DNA of 64,000 bases from Tolypothrix tenuis PCC 7101. GTDB lineage: Bacteria; Cyanobacteriota; Cyanobacteriia; Cyanobacteriales; Nostocaceae. The translations under genes and the position numbers were made by a program. Location: the NCBI RefSeq assembly GCF_002368295.1, contig NZ_AP018248.1, forward strand, positions 2,601,977-2,665,976, given 5' to 3'. The notes under the pieces are model-generated. The model saw nothing but the letters and a program-made list of their open reading frames with translations, was not told where the DNA came from and did no database searches. Of this stretch, positions 9,041 through 17,606 are shown in pieces. Within the stretch, counting starts at the first letter, position 1. The number at the start of each line of letters is the position of its first letter.

Positions 9041-10582
9041 ATGACAGAAGCAACTCTTCCCGCCTTAATTCAGCAAATGTTGCAGCCAGGATTTTATCCT
9101 CATGCAGTTTCAGAACCTATTCAACTGATTCAAACTCATGTTTCCTATGTGCTGCTAACTGGTGATTATGTGTATAAATTGAAAAAGCCTGTGAATTTTG
9201 GCTTTTTAAACTACTCTACCTTAGAAAAGCGACACCATTTTTGCCAAGAAGAATTGCGGTTAAATCAGCGCGGTGCAGGTGAATTGTATTTAGAAGTGTT
9301 ACCTCTAACTTTAGAAGGCGAGCAATACCATCTGGGAGGAACAGGTGAGGCTGTAGAATACACGCTGAAGATGCGCCAGTTTCCCCAAGAGGCGTTGTTT
9401 AGCAGCCTATTTGAGCAAGGTAAGTTAAATGAAACACACCTAGAAGAATTGGGACGGATAGTAGCGCAATACCACGGCAAAACTGAGACAAATGATTATA
9501 TTCGCAGTTTCGGTGAAGTCCCCCAAGTCCGGGAGGCTTTTGATGAAAACTACGAACAAACAGCGAAATATATCGGTGGGCCTCAAACTCAGGTGCAGTT
9601 TGACGAAACTAAAGCATACACTGAGCGTTTTTTTGCAGAACGCGGAGAATTATTTGCCAGCAGAATTAAAAATAACTATATTCGCGAATGTCATGGCGAT
9701 TTACACCTGAGAAATATCGCTCTATGGCATGATCAAATCCTGCTGTTTGACTGTATTGAATTTAATGAACCCTTCCGCTTTGTAGATGTCATGTTTGATA
9801 TTGCTTATGCGGTTATGGATTTAGAAGCACAGCAGCGCAAAGACCTGAGTAATGCTTATTTAAATACTTATGTAGAACAAACTGGCGATTGGGAAGGCTT
9901 ACAGATTTTACCCATATATTTAATTCGTCAGTCTTATGTAAGAGCAAAAGTCACTTCATTTTTGTTAGACGATCCGGCTGTACCAGATGCGGTAAAAGAA
10001 CAGGCGACAAAAACCGCAGCCACATATTATCAACTAGCTTGGGAATATACTAAACCCAAACAAGGGCAACTTTTCCTGATGTCGGGTTTGTCTGGTTCTG
10101 GTAAGAGTACCACAGCGCGGTCTTTAGCTCGTGAAATCGGCGCAATTCACCTGCGTTCAGATGCGGTGCGAAAACACTTAGCGGGAATTCCCCTGATGGA
10201 ACGAGGCGGGGATGAAATTTACACCCCCGAAATGACTCAGAAAACTTATGCACGGCTGTTGGAATTAGGGACTATACTTGCTAATCAAGGTTTTTCCGTA
10301 ATTTTGGATGCCAAATATGATCAACAACAGTTACGCCACGAAGCAATTACCCAAGCCGAAAAACACCAAATCCCTCTCCAAATTATTCAATGCACAGCGC
10401 CTCTAGAAGTTGTGCAAGAACGTCTGCTGAAGCGTACTGGGGATATTGCAGATGCTACCGCCGATTTACTAGCATCTCAAATTAAGCAATTTGAAGAATT
10501 TACTGAGACCGAAAAACCCTACCTTAAGATTTTGGATACAACTCAGCCACAACAGGCACAATTAAAAGAAATTATTCACTAA
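9041..10582 (+). CDS. Aminoglycoside-phosphotransferase-like / P-loop kinase fusion protein
   Basis: A 513-residue two-domain protein. Residues about 1-330 resemble the aminoglycoside phosphotransferase/choline kinase fold, with VYKLKKP near the N-terminus and ECHGDLHLRNI as the catalytic loop, followed by LFDCIEFNE. Residues about 345-510 form a P-loop kinase with GLSGSGKSTTARSLA and a later IHLRSDAVRK. Fused proteins of this kind are widespread, but their physiological substrate is not established. The frame is open back to 8810, but that part is translated heptamer repeat, so the ATG at 9041 is used. No resistance role is implied. Confidence 0.85.
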   Translation: MTEATLPALIQQMLQPGFYPHAVSEPIQLIQTHVSYVLLTGDYVYKLKKPVNFGFLNYSTLEKRHHFCQEELRLNQRGAGELYLEVLPLTLEGEQYHLGGTGEAVEYTLKMRQFPQEALFSSLFEQGKLNETHLEELGRIVAQYHGKTETNDYIRSFGEVPQVREAFDENYEQTAKYIGGPQTQVQFDETKAYTERFFAERGELFASRIKNNYIRECHGDLHLRNIALWHDQILLFDCIEFNEPFRFVDVMFDIAYAVMDLEAQQRKDLSNAYLNTYVEQTGDWEGLQILPIYLIRQSYVRAKVTSFLLDDPAVPDAVKEQATKTAATYYQLAWEYTKPKQGQLFLMSGLSGSGKSTTARSLAREIGAIHLRSDAVRKHLAGIPLMERGGDEIYTPEMTQKTYARLLELGTILANQGFSVILDAKYDQQQLRHEAITQAEKHQIPLQIIQCTAPLEVVQERLLKRTGDIADATADLLASQIKQFEEFTETEKPYLKILDTTQPQQAQLKEIIH

Positions 10583-10598
10583 TAGCCTGGTTTATCTC

Positions 10599-11099
10599 AT
10601 GGCACAGAAAAAAGACTTCATGAATATGTCGCCAAACTTCCTATCGCAACTGATATTTGGCTTAATTTTAACCCTGATATTAACAATGACAGGGTCTTCG
10701 CTATCCCTCAGTATCTTTTTAGGAATCATTGGCGGTTTCACCTTAGGTTGGATCACCGCAGCCGGCAAGAACAATGCTCAACCCCAGTCTGTAGACTCTT
10801 CCGAGGGGATTGATGCAGCGCTGAAATATTGGTTATTGTTCTTAGCTGGCTTTAGCTGGTTAGGATATCCAGCACCGATGAGTATATTATTAGGGGCATT
10901 AGGTGCTTTAGGTGGCGGCTGGATGATTGCTTGGTGGGGAAGTAAAGAAGAAACTAGAACTCAGTTACCCCTTGAACCTACAGAAGAAATTGAGGACGAG
11001 CAACCCAGTCCTAGAAGCAATGTTCGGCGCACTAGAAAAATAGCTCGACGTTTTCGCCGTACACCTGGAGGTATCAATTTAAAGTTTTGGGAACGGTAG
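10599..11099 (+). CDS. Small membrane protein of unknown function
   Basis: A 166-residue protein with hydrophobic segments at about 16-58 (probably two helices) and 75-112 (two more), and a basic, Arg-rich tail after residue 125 containing RRTRKIARRFRRTPGG. It begins 16 bp after the kinase stop in the same direction, so the two are likely co-transcribed. I do not recognise the family. The ATG at 10599 is preferred; one at 10620 is an alternative. Confidence 0.7.
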   Translation: MAQKKDFMNMSPNFLSQLIFGLILTLILTMTGSSLSLSIFLGIIGGFTLGWITAAGKNNAQPQSVDSSEGIDAALKYWLLFLAGFSWLGYPAPMSILLGALGALGGGWMIAWWGSKEETRTQLPLEPTEEIEDEQPSPRSNVRRTRKIARRFRRTPGGINLKFWER

Positions 11100-11474
11100 A
11101 ATTTGGTAATTGGTCAAGGGTTAAACAATTTGGGATTTTGGATTTTGCGGAAAGTTGAGCCAGTGCGTTGGACGGGTTCCCCGGCTTGTTCGCGTAGCGT
11201 CTCCCAAGGGGAGAAGCAACTGGCGTTGCGTGGGCGGGTTCTCCGACTTGAGCAAACTTTCCTTGGCGTAGCCTCTCCCTTTGGGAGAAGACGGATTTTA
11301 GATTTTAGATTCACGCTCTCCCATCAGGAGATACAGCTTGGGATTTTAGATTGACGATTTGAGATTTGTTCTGCCCACAGATACTTGTAAAACAATCCAA
11401 AATCCCAAATTTAAAATCTAAAATTGGCACGTTCAAAGGTCATTTTTTCCCATTACCAATTCCCAATCCCCAAT
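11100..11474. repeat. Repeat-rich spacer with REP-like palindromes
   Basis: This spacer contains AAATCCAAAA-type short repeats. Between about 11160 and 11300 it has imperfect palindromes of the form GTTCGCGTAGCGTCTCCCAAGGGGAG and GGCGTAGCCTCTCCCTTTGGGAG. The second half repeats the theme of the first. An 83-codon reading frame here is only the translation of these repeats. No gene is supported. Confidence 0.65.
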
Positions 11475-12266
11475 ATGTTCTTATATCTCTCCAAGTTGCT
11501 ACCGCTATTTTTTTATCCATTGGGATTAGCTTGTATTAGCTTGGTAGTAGCATTGATAACACTATGGAAACGACCCCGCACGGCCGCGATCGCAATTACT
11601 TTATCGCTATTTTTATTGCTATTTTGCAGCAATGCTTGGATCTCTCATTTACTAGTGCGATCGCTCGAATGGCAAAATACTGCAACTGCCCAAATACCAA
11701 ATGCGGAAGCTATTGTGGTTTTGGGTGGTGCTACTAAATCGGCTTTTTGGCCTCGTCCAGGTGCTGATTTAAATGAACAGGGCGATCGCGTGATTTATGC
11801 GGCTCAACTATATCGTCAACAAAAAGCCCCGATCATTATCCTTAGCGGCGGTAGAATTGACTGGCGTGGTAGCGGTACTTCTGAATCGGCAGATATGGCA
11901 AATATTCTCACAGCTCTTGGGATACCTGCTACTGCCCTTGTGCAAGAACCAGAATCGCTAAATACTTACCAAAATGCTGTAAATGTCAAGAAAATTTTGC
12001 AATCGCGTAACATCAAGCAAGTATTATTAGTCACTTCGGCAATGCATATGCCGCGATCGCTCAAAATTTTTCAGCGTCAAGGAATTGATGCGATTCCAGC
12101 ACCTACTGATTTTCTAGTCAGTGCAGGCGAAATGCAAGAACTGGGTAATAGCCCTAAAGCTGCTATTTTGAATTTACTACCTGATAGTAGTAACTTAAAC
12201 GAATTTACAAGCGCTCTAAAAGAATATGTTGGGCTGTTTATATATAGCTTGCGGGGTTGGCTCTAG
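11475..12266 (+). CDS. DUF218 (YdcF/SanA/ElyC-like) membrane protein
   Basis: A 263-residue protein with two N-terminal hydrophobic helices (about 5-30 and 37-58) and a DUF218 domain. The domain shows AIVVLGG near residue 75, VIYAAQLYRQQKAPIIILSGG near 106, SLNTYQNA near 165 and VLLVTSAMHMPRS near 187. Family members are linked to envelope integrity and vancomycin exclusion in enterics; the reaction is unknown. The ATG at 11475 is chosen because the open region upstream is repeat DNA. Confidence 0.85.
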   Translation: MFLYLSKLLPLFFYPLGLACISLVVALITLWKRPRTAAIAITLSLFLLLFCSNAWISHLLVRSLEWQNTATAQIPNAEAIVVLGGATKSAFWPRPGADLNEQGDRVIYAAQLYRQQKAPIIILSGGRIDWRGSGTSESADMANILTALGIPATALVQEPESLNTYQNAVNVKKILQSRNIKQVLLVTSAMHMPRSLKIFQRQGIDAIPAPTDFLVSAGEMQELGNSPKAAILNLLPDSSNLNEFTSALKEYVGLFIYSLRGWL

Positions 12267-12449
12267 ACAGTGCTGAGTGCCAGCAGTTCAATCTTCAATC
12301 GCTATAATTTCAATAGTCACAAAGCTTTGATTTTTAGATCGGATTCAAAGGTTATATATAGTTCCTAGGTGAAGATTCTCACTTTTGACCTTTGACCCTT
12401 GACTCTTGACTTTTATTAAATTTCTCAGGAATCAGCACTCCCTGATATT

Positions 12450-12671
12450 ATGTCTAAAAATTTACCTTATATTATTCCTGCGACTCCCAGCGAAGTTGAT
12501 GAAACCTTTGCTGCTTATCAAACAACTCACCAGTTTTACCATGAAGTGAGGGAGCGCTCAGAGTTTCGGCGGCATTGTGAGTGGTATCATACGACAGCAA
12601 TGCAACACCGTCAAGAACTAGAAAAAATGCGCGGCGAACTGAATATATTCCGATGGTTTCGCCGCTCTTGA
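12450..12671 (+). CDS. Small conserved-looking hypothetical protein
   Basis: A 73-residue soluble protein rich in aromatic, His and charged residues (YQTTHQFYHEVRERSEFRRHCEWYH), probably helical. It starts after a spacer with TTTGACC repeats. Its stop lies five bases from the stop of the convergent ftrV gene. Function unknown. The balanced composition and clean ATG suggest a real gene. Confidence 0.6.
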   Translation: MSKNLPYIIPATPSEVDETFAAYQTTHQFYHEVRERSEFRRHCEWYHTTAMQHRQELEKMRGELNIFRWFRRS

Positions 12672-12676
12672 AGGAT

Positions 12677-12949
12677 TTATATGATTTCTAATTCACTCTC
12701 ACGTAAGTGAGCTTTAAATCTTTTACTAAACTGGACTAAGATTGGCAGATTAGCACTTACAGGTCTACCTTGCCATTGGGTGACAATAGATACAATTTCA
12801 CCGTCTGAGCCTTTAAGGTCAAAACCCTGAGCGCGATGTTCAGGATGGTGGTAAACTACTACCGATTCTTTAACACGAACGCGATCGCCAACTTTCATAG
12901 CAACATTTACACCTAGCTTTTCCTGTTCCACAAGTATCTCCACAGCCAT
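12677..12949 (-). CDS. ftrV: Ferredoxin-thioredoxin reductase, variable (alpha) chain
   Basis: A 90-residue subunit of the enzyme that passes electrons from photosynthetic ferredoxin to thioredoxins. The SH3-like core is recognisable: KVGDRVRVKESVVVYHHPEH at about 20-39 and VTQWQGRPVSANLPILVQF at about 56-74, ending HLRESELEII. A second start at Met 18 would give a length closer to most family members, so the first 17 residues may be an extension. The catalytic partner ftrC is not in the window. Confidence 0.92.
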   Translation of the reverse strand: MAVEILVEQEKLGVNVAMKVGDRVRVKESVVVYHHPEHRAQGFDLKGSDGEIVSIVTQWQGRPVSANLPILVQFSKRFKAHLRESELEII

Positions 12950-13619
12950 CCCTTACTGAATTAGCTTTTTTGAAAAATAGACTGCTGGCAACAGTCACAC
13001 TTTTGATCACATCTGTACAGACTGGCTGTTGAATGCCTCCGTAACTGCTATACGAACAAAGCCTGCCCATGCAGGCTTTGTTGTCGATCAATGAGCAACA
13101 TTAGACTCACCTAATGCTTTAGCAACAGGTCTGATCCTTTGATTTTGAGTTAGCTTTTCATCCTAATCACTTGTTACAAACCCTGCCAAAGAGTCTGCCA
13201 AAAACGAGATTTACCCAAGAGACTATTTGATGATGACAAAAGTCTACACCATGATTGCCTGCTCAGTGAACTTGTTCACTTCTAGGGGTGTCTCAGAAGC
13301 GTTTTTTTGAGGATGATCTGCATCACGGGTAAGCAAAACCCGTTTTAGCTGTTATTTTGCGCTTTAACGCCAAGTCTCATTCTACAACAAGTTGGCATTG
13401 TGAATTGGATTGGGGCATTGGGTATTGGGGACTGGGGACTGGTGACTGGGGATTGAGGGACTGGGGATTGGGGACTGGGGAGATGAGGGAGATGAGGAAG
13501 ATGAGGGAGAAATAACAAACACCAATGACCAATGACAAAGCGCAAAGTCTGGGCGGAGGTTTCCTCCGATCAGAACTTTGTAAGAGAGGACAAATGACAA
13601 ATGACCAATGATCAAACCC
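12950..13619. other. Spacer between PP2C gene and ftrV, with hairpins and heptamer repeats
   Basis: About 670 bp with no supported gene. It holds a strong hairpin at 13055-13082, a small ACGGGT/ACCCGT hairpin with T run at 13325-13346, a GGGGACT/GGGGATT heptamer array at about 13412-13500 and a CGGAGG-TTT-CCTCCG mini-hairpin at 13554-13568. Reading frames here are translated repeats. Confidence 0.6.
13055..13082. terminator. Perfect 12-bp hairpin, terminator-like
   Basis: AACAAAGCCTGC and GCAGGCTTTGTT form a perfect 12-bp stem with a CCAT loop. No long T run follows on either strand beyond the stem's own TTT/TT. It may separate the PP2C transcript from ftrV, or act as a leader element about 100 bp upstream of ftrV. 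Confidence 0.5.
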
Positions 13620-15533
13620 CTATTTAGGACATACCTGCTGTACGCTTGGAGGAAGTTGGCGACAGATTTGTTGGAATGTTTGTGGCTGGAATTGGGATAA
13701 GAGGAATAAGCCGATGGTTGTTCCACCCAGAAGCAACAATAATAATCCGCCAACTAATAGCGCAGGTTTGCCTCGGCTGGGTTTTTCTGCTGGGGTTGAG
13801 GTAGCTTCTTCGGCGGTGATATCCAAATCTACTAGGACTGGTGAACTTTCTGGAATCGCTGCTTCGGATGGCTCTGCTTCGATGATTTCTACTTGTGGTT
13901 GTTTGTAAGTTAAAGAAATTAAGTATTCTCGGGAAATGCCGTATAAGGTCATCACTACAGATGCATTGTCATGACCATTTTTCTGGTTAGCTAAGTTAAT
14001 CCAGCGTTGGAGAGCATCTTCAAGAGCTAGTTTTCCAGTTAACACTGGAACTGCATATTGTTGCCAGGATTGTTCTACCCAGTTATTGTCACTTAAACCA
14101 TCGGAACATAACAACAAGATGCCATCTTCTTCCAAAATGAAGCGCCTGATTTCAACCCGAAGAGATTCGGCATCTCTGGCTCCTAAAGCCTGGGTAAGAG
14201 CCGTTGCATCTGGTCTCATTAATGCTTGACGATAGAAATTACGAGCAAAGCGGACTTCCCTCGCTGCGACATCATCGTCTACGGTCAAGAGTTGGCAATA
14301 ATTACGGGTAATCCAATATGCACGGCTATCGCCAACACTAGCTAGGTAAAGTTCATGGGCATTTTTAGATTCCTTACCAGAGGTAGTCTGTACTCGCTGT
14401 GGCACTTGCAATGCCATTACGAGGGTGGTAGCCATGCGTTCCCTACCTTGGCGGTTTTGCTCATCGTTACGGGCACAAATAACGTTATTTACTATCCGTA
14501 AGCAAGCTTCTAGTTGTTCTGCAAATAAATCAGGTTTGACAATTTGGCCTTCTTGTGAAGCATCTGCTAATAGGGCACGGATTTGCAATTTTAGGGATTG
14601 TACTGCTAGTTGACTAGCTACCTCACCACCTTGATGACCGCCAATACCATCGCAAACAATTGATAATTGTGGTACGAGGAATTCTTCTAAATCGTTAACA
14701 TTAGCAGGGTAGCAAGCATCTTCATTTGTGATCATTTGCATCCCAGCATCGGTTGCACCTAAAACTTCCACGTTCAATGGTAAGTCTGCTGCGGCTGATA
14801 GTAATAAGGTATTGAGTTGATTAGTAATTTCTGCCAAATCAGCTTCCTGTATACACATCTGCTTGACGATGTTCTGCAACTTTCCGGCTACGGCTGGTTT
14901 TGCAGATGCTACCAAAGATTGCCAAAATCGACCTAAATCTTGCAAACTCACTAAATTTTCTTGTGTTTGGTGAAGTTCTAACAGGCGGACGCACCAACCT
15001 TGTACTCGCAGGTTGTTTAACATCAGTAAACTGTTGGCAACTTCTAATTCTGATAATGGTTTCCAAAGTTGGAGAATTTGCCATAGCCAGTAAACTTGTC
15101 TGACTGCTGTTGCTTGTTCCCATGCATCTGCGATCGCAGGATAGACAGTGGCATTTTCTGCGATCGGTACATTTTCCAGTAACAGGATATGATCTCCACC
15201 GCCCTCAAATTCTGGAATATATCCATAGGCTTGGGGGATATGCAATCGCTCATAATATAACCGCAAATAAGCCAGCACTTCATTTGGCAATTCTTCTGGG
15301 ATATCTGGTAGTAGCCCCGGTTGCGTATCTAACCAAACTTGATGCGTAATAACCTCATACCTATTTGCCACCGTTGTTCCCGGTGGTATTGTTACTGCTT
15401 TTGAGCCAGTCGCCCAAAGATAGCGATGAACTAAGGGAGTCTGACAATTAGCGCAAACACGACTCTCTAAAGAATTAATAGGGTTAGTACAGTCTGGATT
15501 GATGCAATAAATGACCCGTTGAGTAGAAATCAT
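13620..15533 (-). CDS. PP2C-type protein phosphatase with zinc ribbon and membrane anchor
   Basis: A 637-residue protein. The N-terminus is a zinc ribbon (CINPDC at 10-15, CANC at about 27-30). A variable region follows to about 250. The PP2C domain has VCDGIGGHQGGEVAS near 292, YLASVGDSRAYW near 397 and LLCSDGLSDNNW near 474, which supply metal-binding Asp residues. A Pro/Glu-rich linker (about 555-585) leads to one TM helix (about 592-612). This suggests a Ser/Thr phosphatase tethered to a membrane by its C-terminus. The middle region resembles a degenerate kinase-like fold, but I cannot confirm that. No cognate kinase is adjacent. Confidence 0.9.
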   Translation of the reverse strand: MISTQRVIYCINPDCTNPINSLESRVCANCQTPLVHRYLWATGSKAVTIPPGTTVANRYEVITHQVWLDTQPGLLPDIPEELPNEVLAYLRLYYERLHIPQAYGYIPEFEGGGDHILLLENVPIAENATVYPAIADAWEQATAVRQVYWLWQILQLWKPLSELEVANSLLMLNNLRVQGWCVRLLELHQTQENLVSLQDLGRFWQSLVASAKPAVAGKLQNIVKQMCIQEADLAEITNQLNTLLLSAAADLPLNVEVLGATDAGMQMITNEDACYPANVNDLEEFLVPQLSIVCDGIGGHQGGEVASQLAVQSLKLQIRALLADASQEGQIVKPDLFAEQLEACLRIVNNVICARNDEQNRQGRERMATTLVMALQVPQRVQTTSGKESKNAHELYLASVGDSRAYWITRNYCQLLTVDDDVAAREVRFARNFYRQALMRPDATALTQALGARDAESLRVEIRRFILEEDGILLLCSDGLSDNNWVEQSWQQYAVPVLTGKLALEDALQRWINLANQKNGHDNASVVMTLYGISREYLISLTYKQPQVEIIEAEPSEAAIPESSPVLVDLDITAEEATSTPAEKPSRGKPALLVGGLLLLLLGGTTIGLFLLSQFQPQTFQQICRQLPPSVQQVCPK

Positions 15534-15767
15534 AATGGTATAAATTTAGGAAAAAATTAACTCATGAATTTCGATTACATATTGCTGTCAAATACTTGAG
15601 GGCTAGAATAGACTGGATTCTTGTACCTCTGGCTACATGTTGTTACGGAAATTAATCAAAATTGATGGTTAAAATACCATATTTTGTGTTCTGTAAACAG
15701 CCAGCCTCTAGGTGGATCTAAATAGGAGAAATACATTTACGCAAATTTAACTTCTTAGGATGGCGCT

Positions 15768-16202
15768 ATGCCAAGTTATACCGTAATCTGGCTCTTGGCA
15801 GGAGCGGTTTTATGTTTAATGGAACTGTTCTTGCCGTCTGCTTTTGTCGCTTTCATGATGGGAATTAGCGCTTTTGTCGTGGCGCTACTGTCTCAATTCA
15901 TTCTGCCGACTGTATGGCTGCAAGTTGTAGCTTGGCTGTTGATTTCCACATTGCTAGTTGTGGGTTCCCGCAAGTTTTTACAACCGCGACGACGTAAATC
16001 AAACATCCAAGATGCAATTACAGCTGAAACTCTAACAGAAATTCCGGCAGGAAAAATAGGCCGGGTACTATATGAAGGAAATTCTTGGCAAGCAAGATGT
16101 GACGATGACAAACTCAGCGTTGCGCCTCATCAAAGAGTTTATATTGTCCGCAGAGAAGGCACCACATTGATTGTGATGCCGGAACATTTGTTGCATTCGT
16201 AG
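15768..16202 (+). CDS. NfeD-family membrane protein
   Basis: A 144-residue short-form NfeD protein with hydrophobic segments at about 5-25, 27-47 and 50-68, then an OB-fold-like soluble domain (about 85-140) containing GKIGRVLYEGNSWQA. NfeD partners stomatin/SPFH proteins in membrane microdomains, and the next gene encodes such a protein. The 250-bp gap between them is filled with heptamer repeats. Confidence 0.88.
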   Translation: MPSYTVIWLLAGAVLCLMELFLPSAFVAFMMGISAFVVALLSQFILPTVWLQVVAWLLISTLLVVGSRKFLQPRRRKSNIQDAITAETLTEIPAGKIGRVLYEGNSWQARCDDDKLSVAPHQRVYIVRREGTTLIVMPEHLLHS

Positions 16203-16232
16203 TTGGGCATTGGGCATGGGGCATTGGGCATT

Positions 16233-16302
16233 GGTAATTGGTAATTGGTAATTGGTAATTGGTAATTGGTAATTGGTAATTGGTAATTGGTAATTGGTAA
16301 TT
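16233..16302. repeat. GGTAATT heptamer array (STRR)
   Basis: Ten head-to-tail copies of GGTAATT with almost no variation, followed at 16317-16430 by CCCCAGT units. It sits between the NfeD gene and its SPFH partner. Confidence 0.95.
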
Positions 16303-16353
16303 AGAATTTCTTCCCTTGTCTCCAGTCCCCAGTCCCCAGTCCCCAGTCCCCAG

Positions 16354-16395
16354 TCCCCATTACCCCTTATCCCCAGAGGGGGCCCCGAGTTCCCC
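16354..16395 (-). repeat. 42-bp GGGGCCCC repeat, copy 1
   Basis: Reading the minus strand, this is base-for-base the same 42 bp as 41715-41756 and 43211-43252. It is embedded in CCCCAGT heptamers and has a GGGGCCCC core. Confidence 0.9.
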
Positions 16396-16453
16396 AATCC
16401 CCAGTCCCCAGTCCCCAGTCCCCAATCCCTACAGAAAAATTAGGAGAATTATT

Positions 16454-17428
16454 ATGGAACAGTTCTTTTTACTAATATTTTTGGCACTTGGAGGTTCTGC
16501 TTTAGCAGGTTCCGTCAAAGTTATTAATCAAGGTGATGAAGCCTTAGTGGAAAAATTGGGTAGCTACAACAAAAAACTAGGCCCAGGGCTAAACTTTGTG
16601 ACTCCTTTCCTCGATAAAATTGTCTACAAGCAAACTATCCGCGAAAAAGTCTTAGATATTCCGCCACAACAATGTATTACCCGTGACAACGTTTCCATCA
16701 CAGTTGATGCCGTAGTTTATTGGCGCATCATGGATATGGAAAGGGCTTATTACAAAGTAGAAAATCTCCAGTCAGCGATGGTGAATTTGGTGTTAACTCA
16801 AATTCGTTCGGAAATGGGACAACTGGAGTTAGATGAAACCTTTACCGCCCGTTCTCAAATTAATGAACTTCTCTTGCGGGATTTGGATATTGCGACTGAT
16901 CCCTGGGGTGTGAAAGTAACGCGGGTAGAACTGCGAGATATTATCCCCTCGAAGGCGGTGCAGGAATCGATGGAATTACAAATGTCGGCAGAACGGCGCA
17001 AACGTGCATCGATTTTAACATCAGAAGGCGATCGCGAATCTGCTGTTAATAGCGCTAGAGGTAAAGCCGATGCCCAAATTCTAGACGCAGAAGCCCGGCA
17101 AAAAGCTGTAATTTTACAAGCAGAAGCTGAACAAAAAGCGATCGTTCTTAGGGCGCAAGCGGAACGTCAGCAGCAAGTCCTCAAAGCCCAAGCGATCGCT
17201 GAATCCGCAGAAATTATTGCCCAAAAAATTAAAAACAACCCCGATGTTCAAAAATCTTTGGAAGTTTTATTTGCTTTGGGTTATCTAGATATGGGCGCGA
17301 CAATTGGTAAAAGCGATAGCAGCAAGGTTATGTTTATCGACCCACGCAGTATTCCCGCTACTTTAGAGGGTATAAAGTCCATTATTGGTGATGGGCAGGA
17401 GTTACCGGGGATGAATCATCGGGGGTGA
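16454..17428 (+). CDS. SPFH/stomatin-like protein (paraslipin type)
   Basis: A 324-residue band-7 protein. It has an N-terminal membrane segment (about 1-20), an SPFH domain beginning VKVINQGDEALVEKLG, and the family strings GPGLNFVTPFLDKIVYK and TRDNVSITVDAVVYW. A long Ala/Glu/Gln-rich coiled coil follows (about 190-270: KADAQILDAEARQKAVILQAEAEQKA). It likely oligomerises at the membrane with NfeD and may scaffold proteases. The ATG at 16454 follows TAGGAG at good spacing; the open frame upstream is repeat DNA. Confidence 0.93.
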   Translation: MEQFFLLIFLALGGSALAGSVKVINQGDEALVEKLGSYNKKLGPGLNFVTPFLDKIVYKQTIREKVLDIPPQQCITRDNVSITVDAVVYWRIMDMERAYYKVENLQSAMVNLVLTQIRSEMGQLELDETFTARSQINELLLRDLDIATDPWGVKVTRVELRDIIPSKAVQESMELQMSAERRKRASILTSEGDRESAVNSARGKADAQILDAEARQKAVILQAEAEQKAIVLRAQAERQQQVLKAQAIAESAEIIAQKIKNNPDVQKSLEVLFALGYLDMGATIGKSDSSKVMFIDPRSIPATLEGIKSIIGDGQELPGMNHRG

Positions 17429-17439
17429 GGATTGAGGGA

Positions 17440-17535
17440 GGCAAGGGGGCAGGGAGCAGGTGAGCCAGCGCGGTCTTCTCCCAAGGGGAGAGGCTAGCGC
17501 CAAGGGGGTTTCCCCCATGAGCGACTGGCGAATCC
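17440..17535 (+). repeat. 96-bp direct repeat, left copy
   Basis: Nearly identical (two differences seen) to 19603-19698 and in the same orientation. It contains the inverted segment CTCCCAAGGGGAG and an AAGGGGGTTTCCCCC hairpin. The two copies flank the beta-barrel gene. Confidence 0.9.
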
Positions 17536-17606
17536 AAAGGAGAGCAGGGGAGAAAAGCAATTACCCAATGCCCCATGCCCAATGCCCCATGACCAATGCC
17601 CAAATT

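Noticed and set aside
11103..11354. 83-codon reading frame on the plus strand
   Set aside because: It is made of REP-like palindromes and AAATCC repeats and has no protein-like pattern.
13345..13753. Overlapping minus-strand reading frames of 66 and 123 codons
   Set aside because: They translate GGGGACT heptamers into SPQSPVPS strings and overlap the end of the phosphatase gene.
16233..16302. Possible CRISPR-like array
   Set aside because: Units are contiguous heptamers without spacers, and no cas gene is present. They are STRR repeats. The same holds for 8825-8900 and 58351-58424.
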